DNA of 64,000 bases from an uncultured delta proteobacterium (GTDB taxonomy: Bacteria; Desulfobacterota; Syntrophia; Syntrophales; UBA8958), in assembly GCA_903885795.1 (NCBI GenBank), contig CAISJV010000066.1, positions 62,001-126,000 on the forward strand, given 5' to 3'. Shown one piece after another: positions 9,000 through 17,593 of the stretch (the stretch's first letter is position 1; the number at the start of each line of letters is the position of its first letter). The notes under the pieces were generated by a model, which saw only the letters and a list, made by a program, of their open reading frames with translations, made no database searches and had not been told where the DNA came from. Both the position numbers and the translations under genes were made by a program.

Positions 9000-10005
9000 C
9001 GAAGAGTCCCCTGAATGATAATCTGTACGTGCGCAATAGTTGCCCCATTTCCTGATCACCAAGCCTTCTTATTGCAGCAAACCTACTCCGCTTTGCCTGC
9101 ATCTTCGGGAGCATCTTCATGGCATCAGCAACTCCTCTGACAAGCGCCATTATGTGGGCAGTCTTTGAACTACTCACCGCAAATTGCTGCCCCGTTCCTC
9201 GTGACGCAAGCACCACACGTGCCTGTTCGAGATATCGCAAGATCGTACTGACAGGGAGGGCCAAGATCCAAGTGAGAGGATAGGTTTTGAATGCAACCCA
9301 GTAATGGTTCCGCTCAACCAGATAGAGCTTGAGCGGAGAAAACGCTCCGCCGGTTTGGGAGTATTTGTGATATATCACCGCATCCCGGGCCAACAGTGCC
9401 GTCCAGCCAGCCAGCCGTCCCCTCAGACCCAGGTCGGTATCCTCGCAGTAGGCAAAAAAGTCCTCATCGAAGAACCCCACGGTTTCGATCATCCGGCGTC
9501 GGTAAAGGGCAGCGCATGCGCTCGGTATGAGGATCGCCTCGATCTTCCCCGGAGTCAGCTCCGAAAACCGAAGCAGGCGAAACGCCCCCCTCGACATACC
9601 GTCACTACAGACCTTGACCCCCAGCGAATCAACCATGTCATGGTCATCATAGGAGCAGATCCTGCTGGCAACCATTCCAACTACCGGATTTTCGTCGGCG
9701 ACCCTGACCAGCTCCTCGAGCCAGGTCGGCTCGGCTTCTGTGTCGTTGTTCAGTGTGATGATATACTCACCGAAGGCGCGCTGGAGCCCCGCGTTGTTTC
9801 CTCCGGCAAATCCCTGATTAACGGGCAGGGCTACGGTCTTGACCCAAGGATAATGGCCAACGACGAATTCCAGGGAACCGTCTGAAGAGCCATTATCCAC
9901 AAGGATGGTCTCAAAGTCCTTGAAGGTCTGGGCCTTGAGGCTCTCCAGACAATCGGGAAGATACGCCTTGCCGTTCCAGTTGACAATGATGATGGAAGCT
10001 TTCAT
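8989..10005 (-). CDS. GT2 family glycosyltransferase (rhamnosyltransferase-like)
   Basis: A 338-residue GT-A enzyme opening with IIIVNWNGKAYL, nucleotide-binding VDNGSSDGS near residue 37 and the metal-binding NNDTE near residue 87, as in WbbL/rhamnosyltransferase-like GT2 proteins. The FFAYCEDTDLGLR segment near residue 185 fits the ED acceptor/catalytic motif. The C-terminal third contains an amphipathic region that may associate with the membrane. It lies between two methyltransferase genes, suggesting the sugar it adds, or its acceptor, is methylated. The exact sugar is not determinable. Confidence 0.88.
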   Translation of the reverse strand: MKASIIIVNWNGKAYLPDCLESLKAQTFKDFETILVDNGSSDGSLEFVVGHYPWVKTVALPVNQGFAGGNNAGLQRAFGEYIITLNNDTEAEPTWLEELVRVADENPVVGMVASRICSYDDHDMVDSLGVKVCSDGMSRGAFRLLRFSELTPGKIEAILIPSACAALYRRRMIETVGFFDEDFFAYCEDTDLGLRGRLAGWTALLARDAVIYHKYSQTGGAFSPLKLYLVERNHYWVAFKTYPLTWILALPVSTILRYLEQARVVLASRGTGQQFAVSSSKTAHIMALVRGVADAMKMLPKMQAKRSRFAAIRRLGDQEMGQLLRTYRLSFRGLFDAR

Positions 10006-10023
10006 GCAAGAGTCCGGTATCGT

Positions 10024-10860
10024 CTACTTAATCACTTTAGCACACAAAGCGTTGGCAATCCGCACACCGGGCCCCTTGCTGTCCCAGAACGTATCGAGGT
10101 ATTTTAGAAGAAATATCGGCGCAAGAGCAATGCCCTTCCAGAAGGTGTACCGCATGGCGCTCTTTCCTGACAGGGCAACGGCAACATATTCGGAAAGCAG
10201 GTTGGTCAGGGCGCTGGTCGGGCCGCGGGCAATCTCGACCGAACAATGGGAAAAGCTGCGGAAGAGGAACTCCAAGGCATCCTTCGAGAAGTTGAAATAA
10301 TTGTGGGGATAGCCGTGATAGGGATACACGAAGGGCGCGAGGCAATAGACCGCTCCCCCAGGCCTGACGATCCTGAATATCTCTTCGACAACCTTATGGG
10401 GCTCAGGCACATGCTCCAATACCGCATCGATAACTACGTAATCCACAGTTTCGCTCCCCAGCGGGGTCTTGGTGATATCCGCAATGATGTCAACGTTTGG
10501 AAAAGGGAAAAGGTCGATATTAATGATGTGGGGGGTAAGTCTTCGGTTACCTGATCCCAACTCGGCGACTACAGCTCCAGTCTTAATGGCAAAAATGAAT
10601 TCATCAAGATGGTTCTTGGGCTGGTAATCGCTGCTGACGATCTTTTTGCCCAGGTTATATATCTTTGCCGTCAGTGTTGCGTTGAACATCTGGTCCGCCT
10701 GGAAGGTCATGTCCTCTGTTTCCTTCAGCGGGCCGGAGAAAAAGCGGGGAATGCCGCCAACAATGGGATAGGAACAGGCACACGTCCCACAGGAAAGTTC
10801 GCCTGCACTTCTGGCAAGGGGGCTATGGCATTCGGGACAATACAGGTCCTTAGGTTGCAT
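10024..10860 (-). CDS. SAM-dependent methyltransferase with N-terminal zinc-ribbon
   Basis: 278 residues. Residues 8-40 hold two CxxC pairs (CPECHS and CGTCAC), a Trm112-like zinc ribbon ending in VGGIPRF. The methyltransferase core follows with VAELGSGN near residue 97, a shortened SAM loop, and VVIDAVLEHVPEP near residue 145. The C-terminal portion is hydrophobic/basic and may bind membrane. Zinc-ribbon methyltransferases of this build are common in O-antigen loci. Its start overlaps the end of the upstream radical SAM gene by 11 bases, so the two are likely made together. Confidence 0.8.
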   Translation of the reverse strand: MQPKDLYCPECHSPLARSAGELSCGTCACSYPIVGGIPRFFSGPLKETEDMTFQADQMFNATLTAKIYNLGKKIVSSDYQPKNHLDEFIFAIKTGAVVAELGSGNRRLTPHIINIDLFPFPNVDIIADITKTPLGSETVDYVVIDAVLEHVPEPHKVVEEIFRIVRPGGAVYCLAPFVYPYHGYPHNYFNFSKDALEFLFRSFSHCSVEIARGPTSALTNLLSEYVAVALSGKSAMRYTFWKGIALAPIFLLKYLDTFWDSKGPGVRIANALCAKVIK

Positions 10861-12310
10861 CTCGTATATCCCGTTTGGTGGTAATTGATGAGTTCCGGCG
10901 ATGTCCCTGGCTCAGAAATCCTTTGGCGACCTTCAGGAAAACATCCCGTGCGCTGATGGCTCGCCGGATGTAGTTTGCGATTGTCCCCGGCCGCAGATAA
11001 AAATGCAACAGCAGTTTTCTGATTTGGACGAGCAGAATCTGATCGGAGAGCCCCGGGGGAACGTAAACAATCTGATGCAGATCCATCTTGCTCCAGTCAT
11101 CGTCAAAGGTTCCCTGCAATTTTGCCTGTTCGTAGACTGCGGTGCCGGGAAAGGGGGTGAGGGGAAAGATGTTCAAGTCGGAAAGATTCAGCGAGAGTGC
11201 AAAGTCGACGGTTTCTTGAATGGTCTGCTCTTTCTCCCACGGAAAGCCGATGATAAAGAAGCCCTTGGCCTCGATACCCACCCGGCGTGTCATCGCAATC
11301 TTGCGGCGGATTTCGTCAAGGGTGATCTTTTTGTTTATACGATCCAGTGTGTCCTGGCTACCGCTTTCGATACCATATGAAATGTACCAGCACCCCGCTT
11401 TTTTCATCAAGGCGAGCATTGCTTCATCGACGGTGTCGATACGGGCGTTTACTGACCATGAAATATCAATCCTGTTATCCATGATATAGTTGCATACTTT
11501 TGCCAGCCTTGATTTGTGGGCAGTGAAATTATCATCTTCGAAGGCTATTTCACGATAGCCGAGACTGATCAAAAGCTCAATGAGGCTGATGACATATTCC
11601 GGCGAATGAAACCGCACGCGCTTATTGAAAATGTTTGTGTTACAAAACGTGCATGTATGGGTACATCCTCGGGAGGTAATGGCGTGTATCGCAGGCAGGC
11701 GCCTCGTTTTGAAAAGTGCCGGCATGATTGCATCTTGCGCGGCAACTAGATCGTAGGCCGGCAAGCCCAGTTCATCGATATCCCCGATCAGTTCCCGCGG
11801 GGGATTGATAACAAGTGGCTGATCTGATGGGAATCGCACAATAGTGCCCGGAAGGCCTTGCAAGCTTTCCATCGTCCCGTCAAAAACACGAACGATCTCC
11901 TGAAGCGTACGCTCCCCTTCGCCAATGACACCGACATCGACAGCCGGCGTACGTTCCATGGTTTCTTTCGGGACCGTTGTGATATGCGGCCCCCCCAGTA
12001 CAACAAGAACATGTGGAAATGCCTGCTTGATTGATGCCGCCAGTTCCTGGGCACGGGTTATGGCGGGTGTAACGGCCGAGATGCCGACAATATCCGGGGA
12101 GTGCTGCAGGATATGGCGGAGGATGTGCTCCTTTGATGAGCCACTACAGGCGGCATCGATTATCTCAACCTCGCACACTGACCGCAGTGCTGTTGCCAGA
12201 TACAGCAGACCGATCGACGGGAGGTGACCGCCCAAGATACCCAGCTTTCCCAATCGCTCTTTGACGGGGTAAGGCGGCGTGAGGAGGAGTATCTTTTTCC
12301 GTAAGCTCAT
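10850..12310 (-). CDS. B12-binding radical SAM protein (copy II)
   Basis: 486 residues with an N-terminal B12-binding domain (LLLTPPYPVKE at the start, PDIVGISAVTP near residue 75, LGGPHITTVP near 105), then the radical SAM cluster motif SRGCTHTCTFC near residue 215 and the GIESGSQ signature near 310. It resembles the large BchE/HpnP-like class whose best-known members methylate or oxidise carbon positions, but nothing in the sequence fixes a substrate. It begins six bases after the DUF2304 gene and is followed by a zinc-ribbon methyltransferase, forming a tight set with the polyprenyl-phosphate sugar genes. Confidence 0.86.
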   Translation of the reverse strand: MSLRKKILLLTPPYPVKERLGKLGILGGHLPSIGLLYLATALRSVCEVEIIDAACSGSSKEHILRHILQHSPDIVGISAVTPAITRAQELAASIKQAFPHVLVVLGGPHITTVPKETMERTPAVDVGVIGEGERTLQEIVRVFDGTMESLQGLPGTIVRFPSDQPLVINPPRELIGDIDELGLPAYDLVAAQDAIMPALFKTRRLPAIHAITSRGCTHTCTFCNTNIFNKRVRFHSPEYVISLIELLISLGYREIAFEDDNFTAHKSRLAKVCNYIMDNRIDISWSVNARIDTVDEAMLALMKKAGCWYISYGIESGSQDTLDRINKKITLDEIRRKIAMTRRVGIEAKGFFIIGFPWEKEQTIQETVDFALSLNLSDLNIFPLTPFPGTAVYEQAKLQGTFDDDWSKMDLHQIVYVPPGLSDQILLVQIRKLLLHFYLRPGTIANYIRRAISARDVFLKVAKGFLSQGHRRNSSITTKRDIRDAT

Positions 12311-12316
12311 AGCGGC

Positions 12317-12694
12317 TTAATCAACACCACGTCGTTGATCTCGACAGTCGTTAGTGGCATCATGCCGAAATGATGCCAGTGCTTCTTCAAGCAACGCAAT
12401 ACTCTGAGCAAGTCCTTTCACATTCCGTGTAAGTAATGAAATTTCATGATCCTGTAGGAAAGTCATGAAAACAAGATATAATATACTGAACAAAAAGAGG
12501 AGAGAAGGTGGGTAGTCGACACCAAGCAGCACTGAAAGTCGAACAACTATTTCTGGGAAAAATGAAAGTGCCAATATCAGTATCCCACCGGTTATCCACA
12601 GAATGCTTTTTCCTTCAGAGAATTGGTTGTTCTTAACCTTTGCTAATACATAAAGTATGAAAAGTAGACCAAATATAGAGAAATGCCAATACAT
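12317..12694 (-). CDS. DUF2304 family small membrane protein
   Basis: 125 residues with three hydrophobic helices in the first 80 residues and a charged, probably helical tail of about 40 residues. Length, topology and position directly after a dolichol-phosphate-mannose-synthase-like GT2 (2 bases apart) match DUF2304 proteins, which are typically encoded next to such synthases and are presumed membrane partners. It may help anchor the GT2 to polyprenyl phosphate. The assignment relies on context as much as on sequence. Confidence 0.75.
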   Translation of the reverse strand: MYWHFSIFGLLFILYVLAKVKNNQFSEGKSILWITGGILILALSFFPEIVVRLSVLLGVDYPPSLLFLFSILYLVFMTFLQDHEISLLTRNVKGLAQSIALLEEALASFRHDATNDCRDQRRGVD

Positions 12695-12696
12695 AG

Positions 12697-13443
12697 TCAG
12701 CCTCGTAATCTCTTTTTAAAGGTTAAAGGGGGATACTTCAGCAAAACAATGAAAATACTATAGAATACTTTGATCATATATTTTGCCTGCCGAGCTAGGC
12801 CGGTATGCATGCTTTCACCCAAAACTCGTGCTCGCATGGCAACGTGAACCTCTTTCAATCGATATCTATTCAAGAGCATTTCTATGATAATGTTTGCATC
12901 GGGATAATAAGGGAAATTGTGGATTTTTGAATAGTGCTCAAACACCTTTCGATTGAGCAATTTAAATCCCGAAGTTGGATCATGGATAGTCGAACCACTG
13001 ATTATTTTTATCAAAGAACAAAAAATCATAGTTGCAACCCGTTTCAGAAACGGATGGCGATACTCTCCTTGCTCCGCAAATCGTGACCCAATTATGACAT
13101 CGGCAGAACTGTTTTCAAATGCAGAAACAAGCTTACCTATTTCTCCGGCAATATGCTGTCCGTCTCCATCAAACTGCACAATATACTCATAGTTGTTCGC
13201 TACAGCATATTTATAGCCAGTTTGTAGGGCCCCAGAATACCCCAAATTGAACGGTAGTGTAACCACAAGTGTATTGAGATTTTTTAATGCCTCCAGAGTG
13301 CCGTCGGTAGAACAATCATCAACAATCAAAATATCCGCGTCATGCCCTAGACATGTCCTAAGTTCTTCCACGACTAGCCTGATATTTAAAACTTCGTTGT
13401 AGGTAGGAATGATGACAAGTAGTTTAGGTAACATATCCTTCAC
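12697..13443 (-). CDS. Polyprenyl-phosphate sugar synthase (DPM1-like GT2)
   Basis: 248 residues, a GT-A glycosyltransferase with LVIIPTYNEVLNI at the N-terminus, VDDCSTDGT near residue 42 and the FDGDGQH metal/donor motif near residue 92; the C-terminus lacks long membrane helices, as in soluble DPM1-like enzymes. It should transfer a sugar from a nucleotide donor to polyprenyl phosphate. It lies between the DUF2304 gene and a large membrane protein resembling GT-C transferases, which would use the polyprenyl-P-sugar outside. Confidence 0.88.
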   Translation of the reverse strand: MKDMLPKLLVIIPTYNEVLNIRLVVEELRTCLGHDADILIVDDCSTDGTLEALKNLNTLVVTLPFNLGYSGALQTGYKYAVANNYEYIVQFDGDGQHIAGEIGKLVSAFENSSADVIIGSRFAEQGEYRHPFLKRVATMIFCSLIKIISGSTIHDPTSGFKLLNRKVFEHYSKIHNFPYYPDANIIIEMLLNRYRLKEVHVAMRARVLGESMHTGLARQAKYMIKVFYSIFIVLLKYPPLTFKKRLRG

Positions 13444-13450
13444 ACGTTCA

Positions 13451-15523
13451 TTATATTTTTCGTTGGTAAATTTGACCTACATCGTCAGCACCAACTCTTC
13501 CGTAATATGTACTGAGGAATCTATTTTTTTTAGTATAATTATTCTCATATATAATAAATATTTTCCCTAATTCATCAAATAGATGTTTATCTCTTTGTTT
13601 GATTATCGGCATAAGTTTATCGTAGCGAGATCTGACAACATTTGGTGGTAAAGACGGGTCATATATGAAGGTTACGTTGAGATCATTTATTCTTTTTTCG
13701 ATAATATCCCATGGGACAAAATACATTGCTTCCCAAAAAAATGGAATGACTTTTGGCCTAGTAATATAGCAAAGTTCATTTGTACGCCTTCCGAATAAAG
13801 TGTCTTCCTTACTAAGATTGTCTATATACCATTTTTGGTTGAATCTAACTGCCATTGTTTCAGCAGGTGCAAAGGAATTTGATTTTATTTCAATATACAC
13901 ATCTTTCATGCGGTAAGAGTTCACATATACCAATGGTAACAAAAATATCACGATGACCGTCAATATTAGAGTGTTTTTTCCATTAATCAATTCATATTGC
14001 TTTCCTGTTTCGATATTACAGGTTATTTCTTTTTCCGCAATATCAGTATCTTGCCACCTGCGTATGAAACAAGACAGAAGAATAGTTGCGGCGAGCAGCT
14101 GAAATACTTCACTCTTTGGAGGATTACATAGAGGGTAATTGATGAGTTTTAAAACGTATCCAATGCTAAGGATCAATGCTAACAATCTTAAAAAGCGGTC
14201 AGCTTTTTTGGAAAAAATAACGTAAATTGGAAAAATAACGCTAATTATGAGTGAAATTGGCGAGTGGGAAAATATGCTCAGACTTGAACTAAAGTGAGTT
14301 TGGAATGGATTAACCAGATAATAGGACAAAAGCCTTTTAATAGTGGAATAAAAATATGGCAAATCAGGATTGCTTACGAATAGGTCACTATCTCTCGTAT
14401 AATGGTTGTAAAAAATCCGATAGAAAGGGTCAATCCAAGAATTTATGTTGTTTCCAGTGAATCCATTTATAAGCCAATCGAGACCTATAACTGCTTCTTT
14501 TGTTTCGATAAATATCAGAAATGGAAATATTGCACCGACCACCACGGCAGGAATCATGAACGCAGAGATTGTTTTAAAGTATTTTAAGCTTCTTAACTGG
14601 CACATCATTGTTAATGACCATTTTTTTGAAGATTCAACGGGAAATGATATAAGAAAGGGGATTGCACCCGCTAAAGCCACCCAATAATAGATAGTCGTCA
14701 ACTTTGTCGAAACCATCATGCCTGCAAATATTCCTGCATATACCAACAATATTGATTTTCGCGAGTTGTGATATAGCCAAATATAATATAAGCAAAGCAT
14801 CTCAAAAGAAGCTGCAAGAAAATAATTATCAGCAGATTCCTGAGCGAAATACGCAATTATCGGTTCTGTTAGAATAACTGCCATAACAACCCAAGCAGCA
14901 TGCCTGCCCCCTATATCTCTTGATATAAAGAATGCTACCAATAAAGCCGTTATAAATTGGAGCTTGGCAATCAAGGATATTGCAACTAAATTTGACATAG
15001 CTAATACCGTGACGTATACCATTTCAAAAAGGCATGGCGCCTTGAAAATTGGCATTGTTTCCCTGAGCGGCTCTAAGACTATGGGGGCAAATCTGCCCTG
15101 CTTAAGATACTCCTGTGCAACAAAGACATACGAAAATGAATCTGACCCTGTGATGTATGAAAATCCAAGAAAAAAATAGCCAAGAAAATGATACATTACT
15201 ATTGGTAGTAATAGAGCCGTTATTATGCTCCAGGAAAACTGCGGCATGGAAAATTTTTTGAAGTGGAAGGCCCAATACACGATAATAGCTGGGGCAAGAA
15301 CAAAATAAACAACCTTAATTATGAGTGGCGAGAATCCCCATAATATGCCTGCGATGGCTGTCATGATTCCGATCGCACCTATACCCATAAGTAAAGCGGA
15401 TAAATGATATGTCGCTTTAGACTTCACTAAGCTTTTAGCTGGCATAAGAATCAGCCTACCCAAAAAGCTGGCAACAATTAGCAAACAAAATACCGCACCA
15501 AAGGCTATAATTCTTTCATTCAT
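13451..15523 (-). CDS. Polytopic membrane glycosyltransferase-like protein (GT-C type)
   Basis: 690 residues with about 12 hydrophobic helices and a C-terminal extracytoplasmic domain of roughly 150 residues. The first large loop, near residue 125, contains ITGSDSFSY followed by a QEYLKQGRFAP segment, reminiscent of the acidic loop-1 motif of GT-C enzymes that use lipid-phosphate sugars. It ends 8 bases before the polyprenyl-phosphate sugar synthase, the likely maker of its donor. By eye the gene is more A+T-rich than its upstream neighbour, hinting at separate ancestry. A purely structural or transport role cannot be excluded. Confidence 0.65.
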   Translation of the reverse strand: MNERIIAFGAVFCLLIVASFLGRLILMPAKSLVKSKATYHLSALLMGIGAIGIMTAIAGILWGFSPLIIKVVYFVLAPAIIVYWAFHFKKFSMPQFSWSIITALLLPIVMYHFLGYFFLGFSYITGSDSFSYVFVAQEYLKQGRFAPIVLEPLRETMPIFKAPCLFEMVYVTVLAMSNLVAISLIAKLQFITALLVAFFISRDIGGRHAAWVVMAVILTEPIIAYFAQESADNYFLAASFEMLCLYYIWLYHNSRKSILLVYAGIFAGMMVSTKLTTIYYWVALAGAIPFLISFPVESSKKWSLTMMCQLRSLKYFKTISAFMIPAVVVGAIFPFLIFIETKEAVIGLDWLINGFTGNNINSWIDPFYRIFYNHYTRDSDLFVSNPDLPYFYSTIKRLLSYYLVNPFQTHFSSSLSIFSHSPISLIISVIFPIYVIFSKKADRFLRLLALILSIGYVLKLINYPLCNPPKSEVFQLLAATILLSCFIRRWQDTDIAEKEITCNIETGKQYELINGKNTLILTVIVIFLLPLVYVNSYRMKDVYIEIKSNSFAPAETMAVRFNQKWYIDNLSKEDTLFGRRTNELCYITRPKVIPFFWEAMYFVPWDIIEKRINDLNVTFIYDPSLPPNVVRSRYDKLMPIIKQRDKHLFDELGKIFIIYENNYTKKNRFLSTYYGRVGADDVGQIYQRKI

Positions 15524-15596
15524 ATAAGCTGATTAAACATTACATCCAAATAGAACCTGACTGACCGGTTCAGGAAATATTGGTAGCGTCATAAGC

Positions 15597-17537
15597 CTAG
15601 TTCGCAATGATGGATCGCCTATTTTCAGCAGGTCCCTCAGTATCATCTGGGTGTATACCCAACAACCTCCGCCAACGCGGCAGCCTTTTGTCCAGGCAGA
15701 AATAGGGTTCAGCTACCACACGAGCACAATCACGGGTGGTAAGTAGTGCCTCCGCCAATTCTGTAGGGTTCGTGGCATACATCACCCCCTCCATACCACG
15801 CAGGGGACTCATATTAAAGGAGTTGCTATCCAGCACCGAAACCACCTGCAAGCCGGAATAATATGCATCCACCGCTGCCGTGGTGATATTGCTCGTGTAG
15901 GCTACGTTACATTCAGACAGCAATTCTTTCAAGGGCGCACTGGTCATGAGGAGTTGAAGTGAGGAGTAATCTCCCGTTTTTATGGGACAATTAGGATGTG
16001 GTTTAACTACATAGATTGTATCCAACGGCAACAAAGGTGCAGCATCAACTAGCCATTGCATCTGTTGACGAGTGACAGCTGGCAGATAATCCCCCAGTAC
16101 GAGTATACGAAGAGGACCGATCAACGGCTCATTGGCACCGGTCTTAATAGGTGGCAGGTCGGCAAGATATTGATAACGAAGCGCTTCGACCTCCACTATT
16201 TGATCCTTTGGGTAGCCCTCTTTGCGGTATGCTGCCAGAGCTGCTGGGCCATTGAGTGCCATCTTGTCGGGAAGAGGCAAATCGTTTTTCCCTGCTCGCA
16301 CATAACTCTTTGTGTCGTAAAAATAACGGAGATCCCAAAACCGAACCGGCCCATGAGGGACACCGATCAGACGGCCATGCCCAGCCGTGCGCCAAGCATG
16401 GATGAAGGCCATCTCCCATTCCTGATTTTCTTGCAAATAAACGCCCAATTCCTGGTGTGGCAACCGTCTAAGGGTTCTCTCGAACAGGTTCAGACACAAG
16501 CAGTTCCAGATTGCGATTGGACCGCGCATTGAATTACGCCAGTCCTGTTTGAACAATGGCCAGAAATCGAGCCTCGACTCGGTGGTGCAGAACTGGTGCC
16601 TTATCTTGTTCAGTCTCATACTCATCCAGACAAGGCGGCTATAATCGATCAGTGTTGCCAGCACGGCCGAAATGCTAAGCGCGCCATCCAGCGTGGCATG
16701 AAATTGCCGCACCATCCCATTTTGGTTGAAGCGGGCGATTAAATCCTGAGCCTGCCTGGTAGAGGCTACCGCCTCGTGTTGAATATAGTGATGCAGCCAA
16801 TTAATCTGCGCTCCGCAGCGGCCGAGAACGTCCACCAAGTCCGTCCAGAAGTTGGAAGCAAATCGTCCAGTGGTCAACGCTTTCTGATCCAGATGAATCA
16901 GGTAATCGACGAAAGTCATTGCGTTGCTGTCAGCCGCTTTTTGATACCCATTCTTTTGCTTCAGCGGCCAACGCTGCCAAATGTAGTGTGTCAACCAAAT
17001 GATCGCCTGAACTGGATGCGGCAGTGAGTGATACAACCTTTTGATCCACGAGTCCGGCGATTTCCGCTCTGACAATGACCGCCATTCGAATACCAAGCCA
17101 GCATTAATACACCACCGTCGCAAGGCTTGGACCAATGATCTATCACCGCTAACCAAAATAATAGCGGAAACCGAATGGGTGACGGCTAGTTCCTCAAGTG
17201 CCAGCAGTTTTAAAACATCGCTTATATAAAGCGATTCCCATATGTTGCTCTTCTTCGCAACTAAGGTCATCCACCAATAACTGAACCCGGGGCGCAACTC
17301 CAGATGATCGACCAAGCGTTTGCCTTCAATATGCGACTCGCCCACGCCATAAATCCAAGCAAGATAGCGTGCCCGAAGTGCATCGGCTTGCTCCTCGAGA
17401 AGCCTGGGGATGGAATGCACCAGATTGTCGCCCTCAGCATAACTCCGCCAAAGGATTGGTATCCATTTCCCTTTTGGTGGCTCGCCATCACTGTCCCAAA
17501 TTAGGAAGGTCGGATGTTCCTCAGTCAGTTGACTCAA
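15597..17537 (-). CDS. Surface carbohydrate biosynthesis protein (TIGR04326-like, probable GT-B transferase)
   Basis: 646 residues, no membrane segment. The C-terminal half has a GT-B-like donor region: YVVKPHPNCP near residue 510 and, about 50 residues on, AYTSNITTAAVDAYYSG, an HP plus Ser/Thr pattern shared with capsule, Kdo and sialic-type transferases. Overall size and pattern recall the surface carbohydrate family TIGR04326, a recollection I could not check. It starts with TTG at 17537 and lies 56 bases after the AroB-like cyclase gene, at the end of the KdsB/aldolase cassette. It is thus a candidate transferase for the CMP-activated sugar made there (inference). Confidence 0.62.
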   Translation of the reverse strand: MSQLTEEHPTFLIWDSDGEPPKGKWIPILWRSYAEGDNLVHSIPRLLEEQADALRARYLAWIYGVGESHIEGKRLVDHLELRPGFSYWWMTLVAKKSNIWESLYISDVLKLLALEELAVTHSVSAIILVSGDRSLVQALRRWCINAGLVFEWRSLSERKSPDSWIKRLYHSLPHPVQAIIWLTHYIWQRWPLKQKNGYQKAADSNAMTFVDYLIHLDQKALTTGRFASNFWTDLVDVLGRCGAQINWLHHYIQHEAVASTRQAQDLIARFNQNGMVRQFHATLDGALSISAVLATLIDYSRLVWMSMRLNKIRHQFCTTESRLDFWPLFKQDWRNSMRGPIAIWNCLCLNLFERTLRRLPHQELGVYLQENQEWEMAFIHAWRTAGHGRLIGVPHGPVRFWDLRYFYDTKSYVRAGKNDLPLPDKMALNGPAALAAYRKEGYPKDQIVEVEALRYQYLADLPPIKTGANEPLIGPLRILVLGDYLPAVTRQQMQWLVDAAPLLPLDTIYVVKPHPNCPIKTGDYSSLQLLMTSAPLKELLSECNVAYTSNITTAAVDAYYSGLQVVSVLDSNSFNMSPLRGMEGVMYATNPTELAEALLTTRDCARVVAEPYFCLDKRLPRWRRLLGIHPDDTEGPAENRRSIIAN

Positions 17538-17593
17538 GACTTATTCCGCGCTTTGCTTTACCGCGCTTGCATCGATGCGCTAAGTAGATGTCA

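Noticed and set aside
17546-17568. Two copies of CCGCGCTT 15 bases apart before the surface carbohydrate gene
   Set aside because: Too short and isolated to distinguish from chance.
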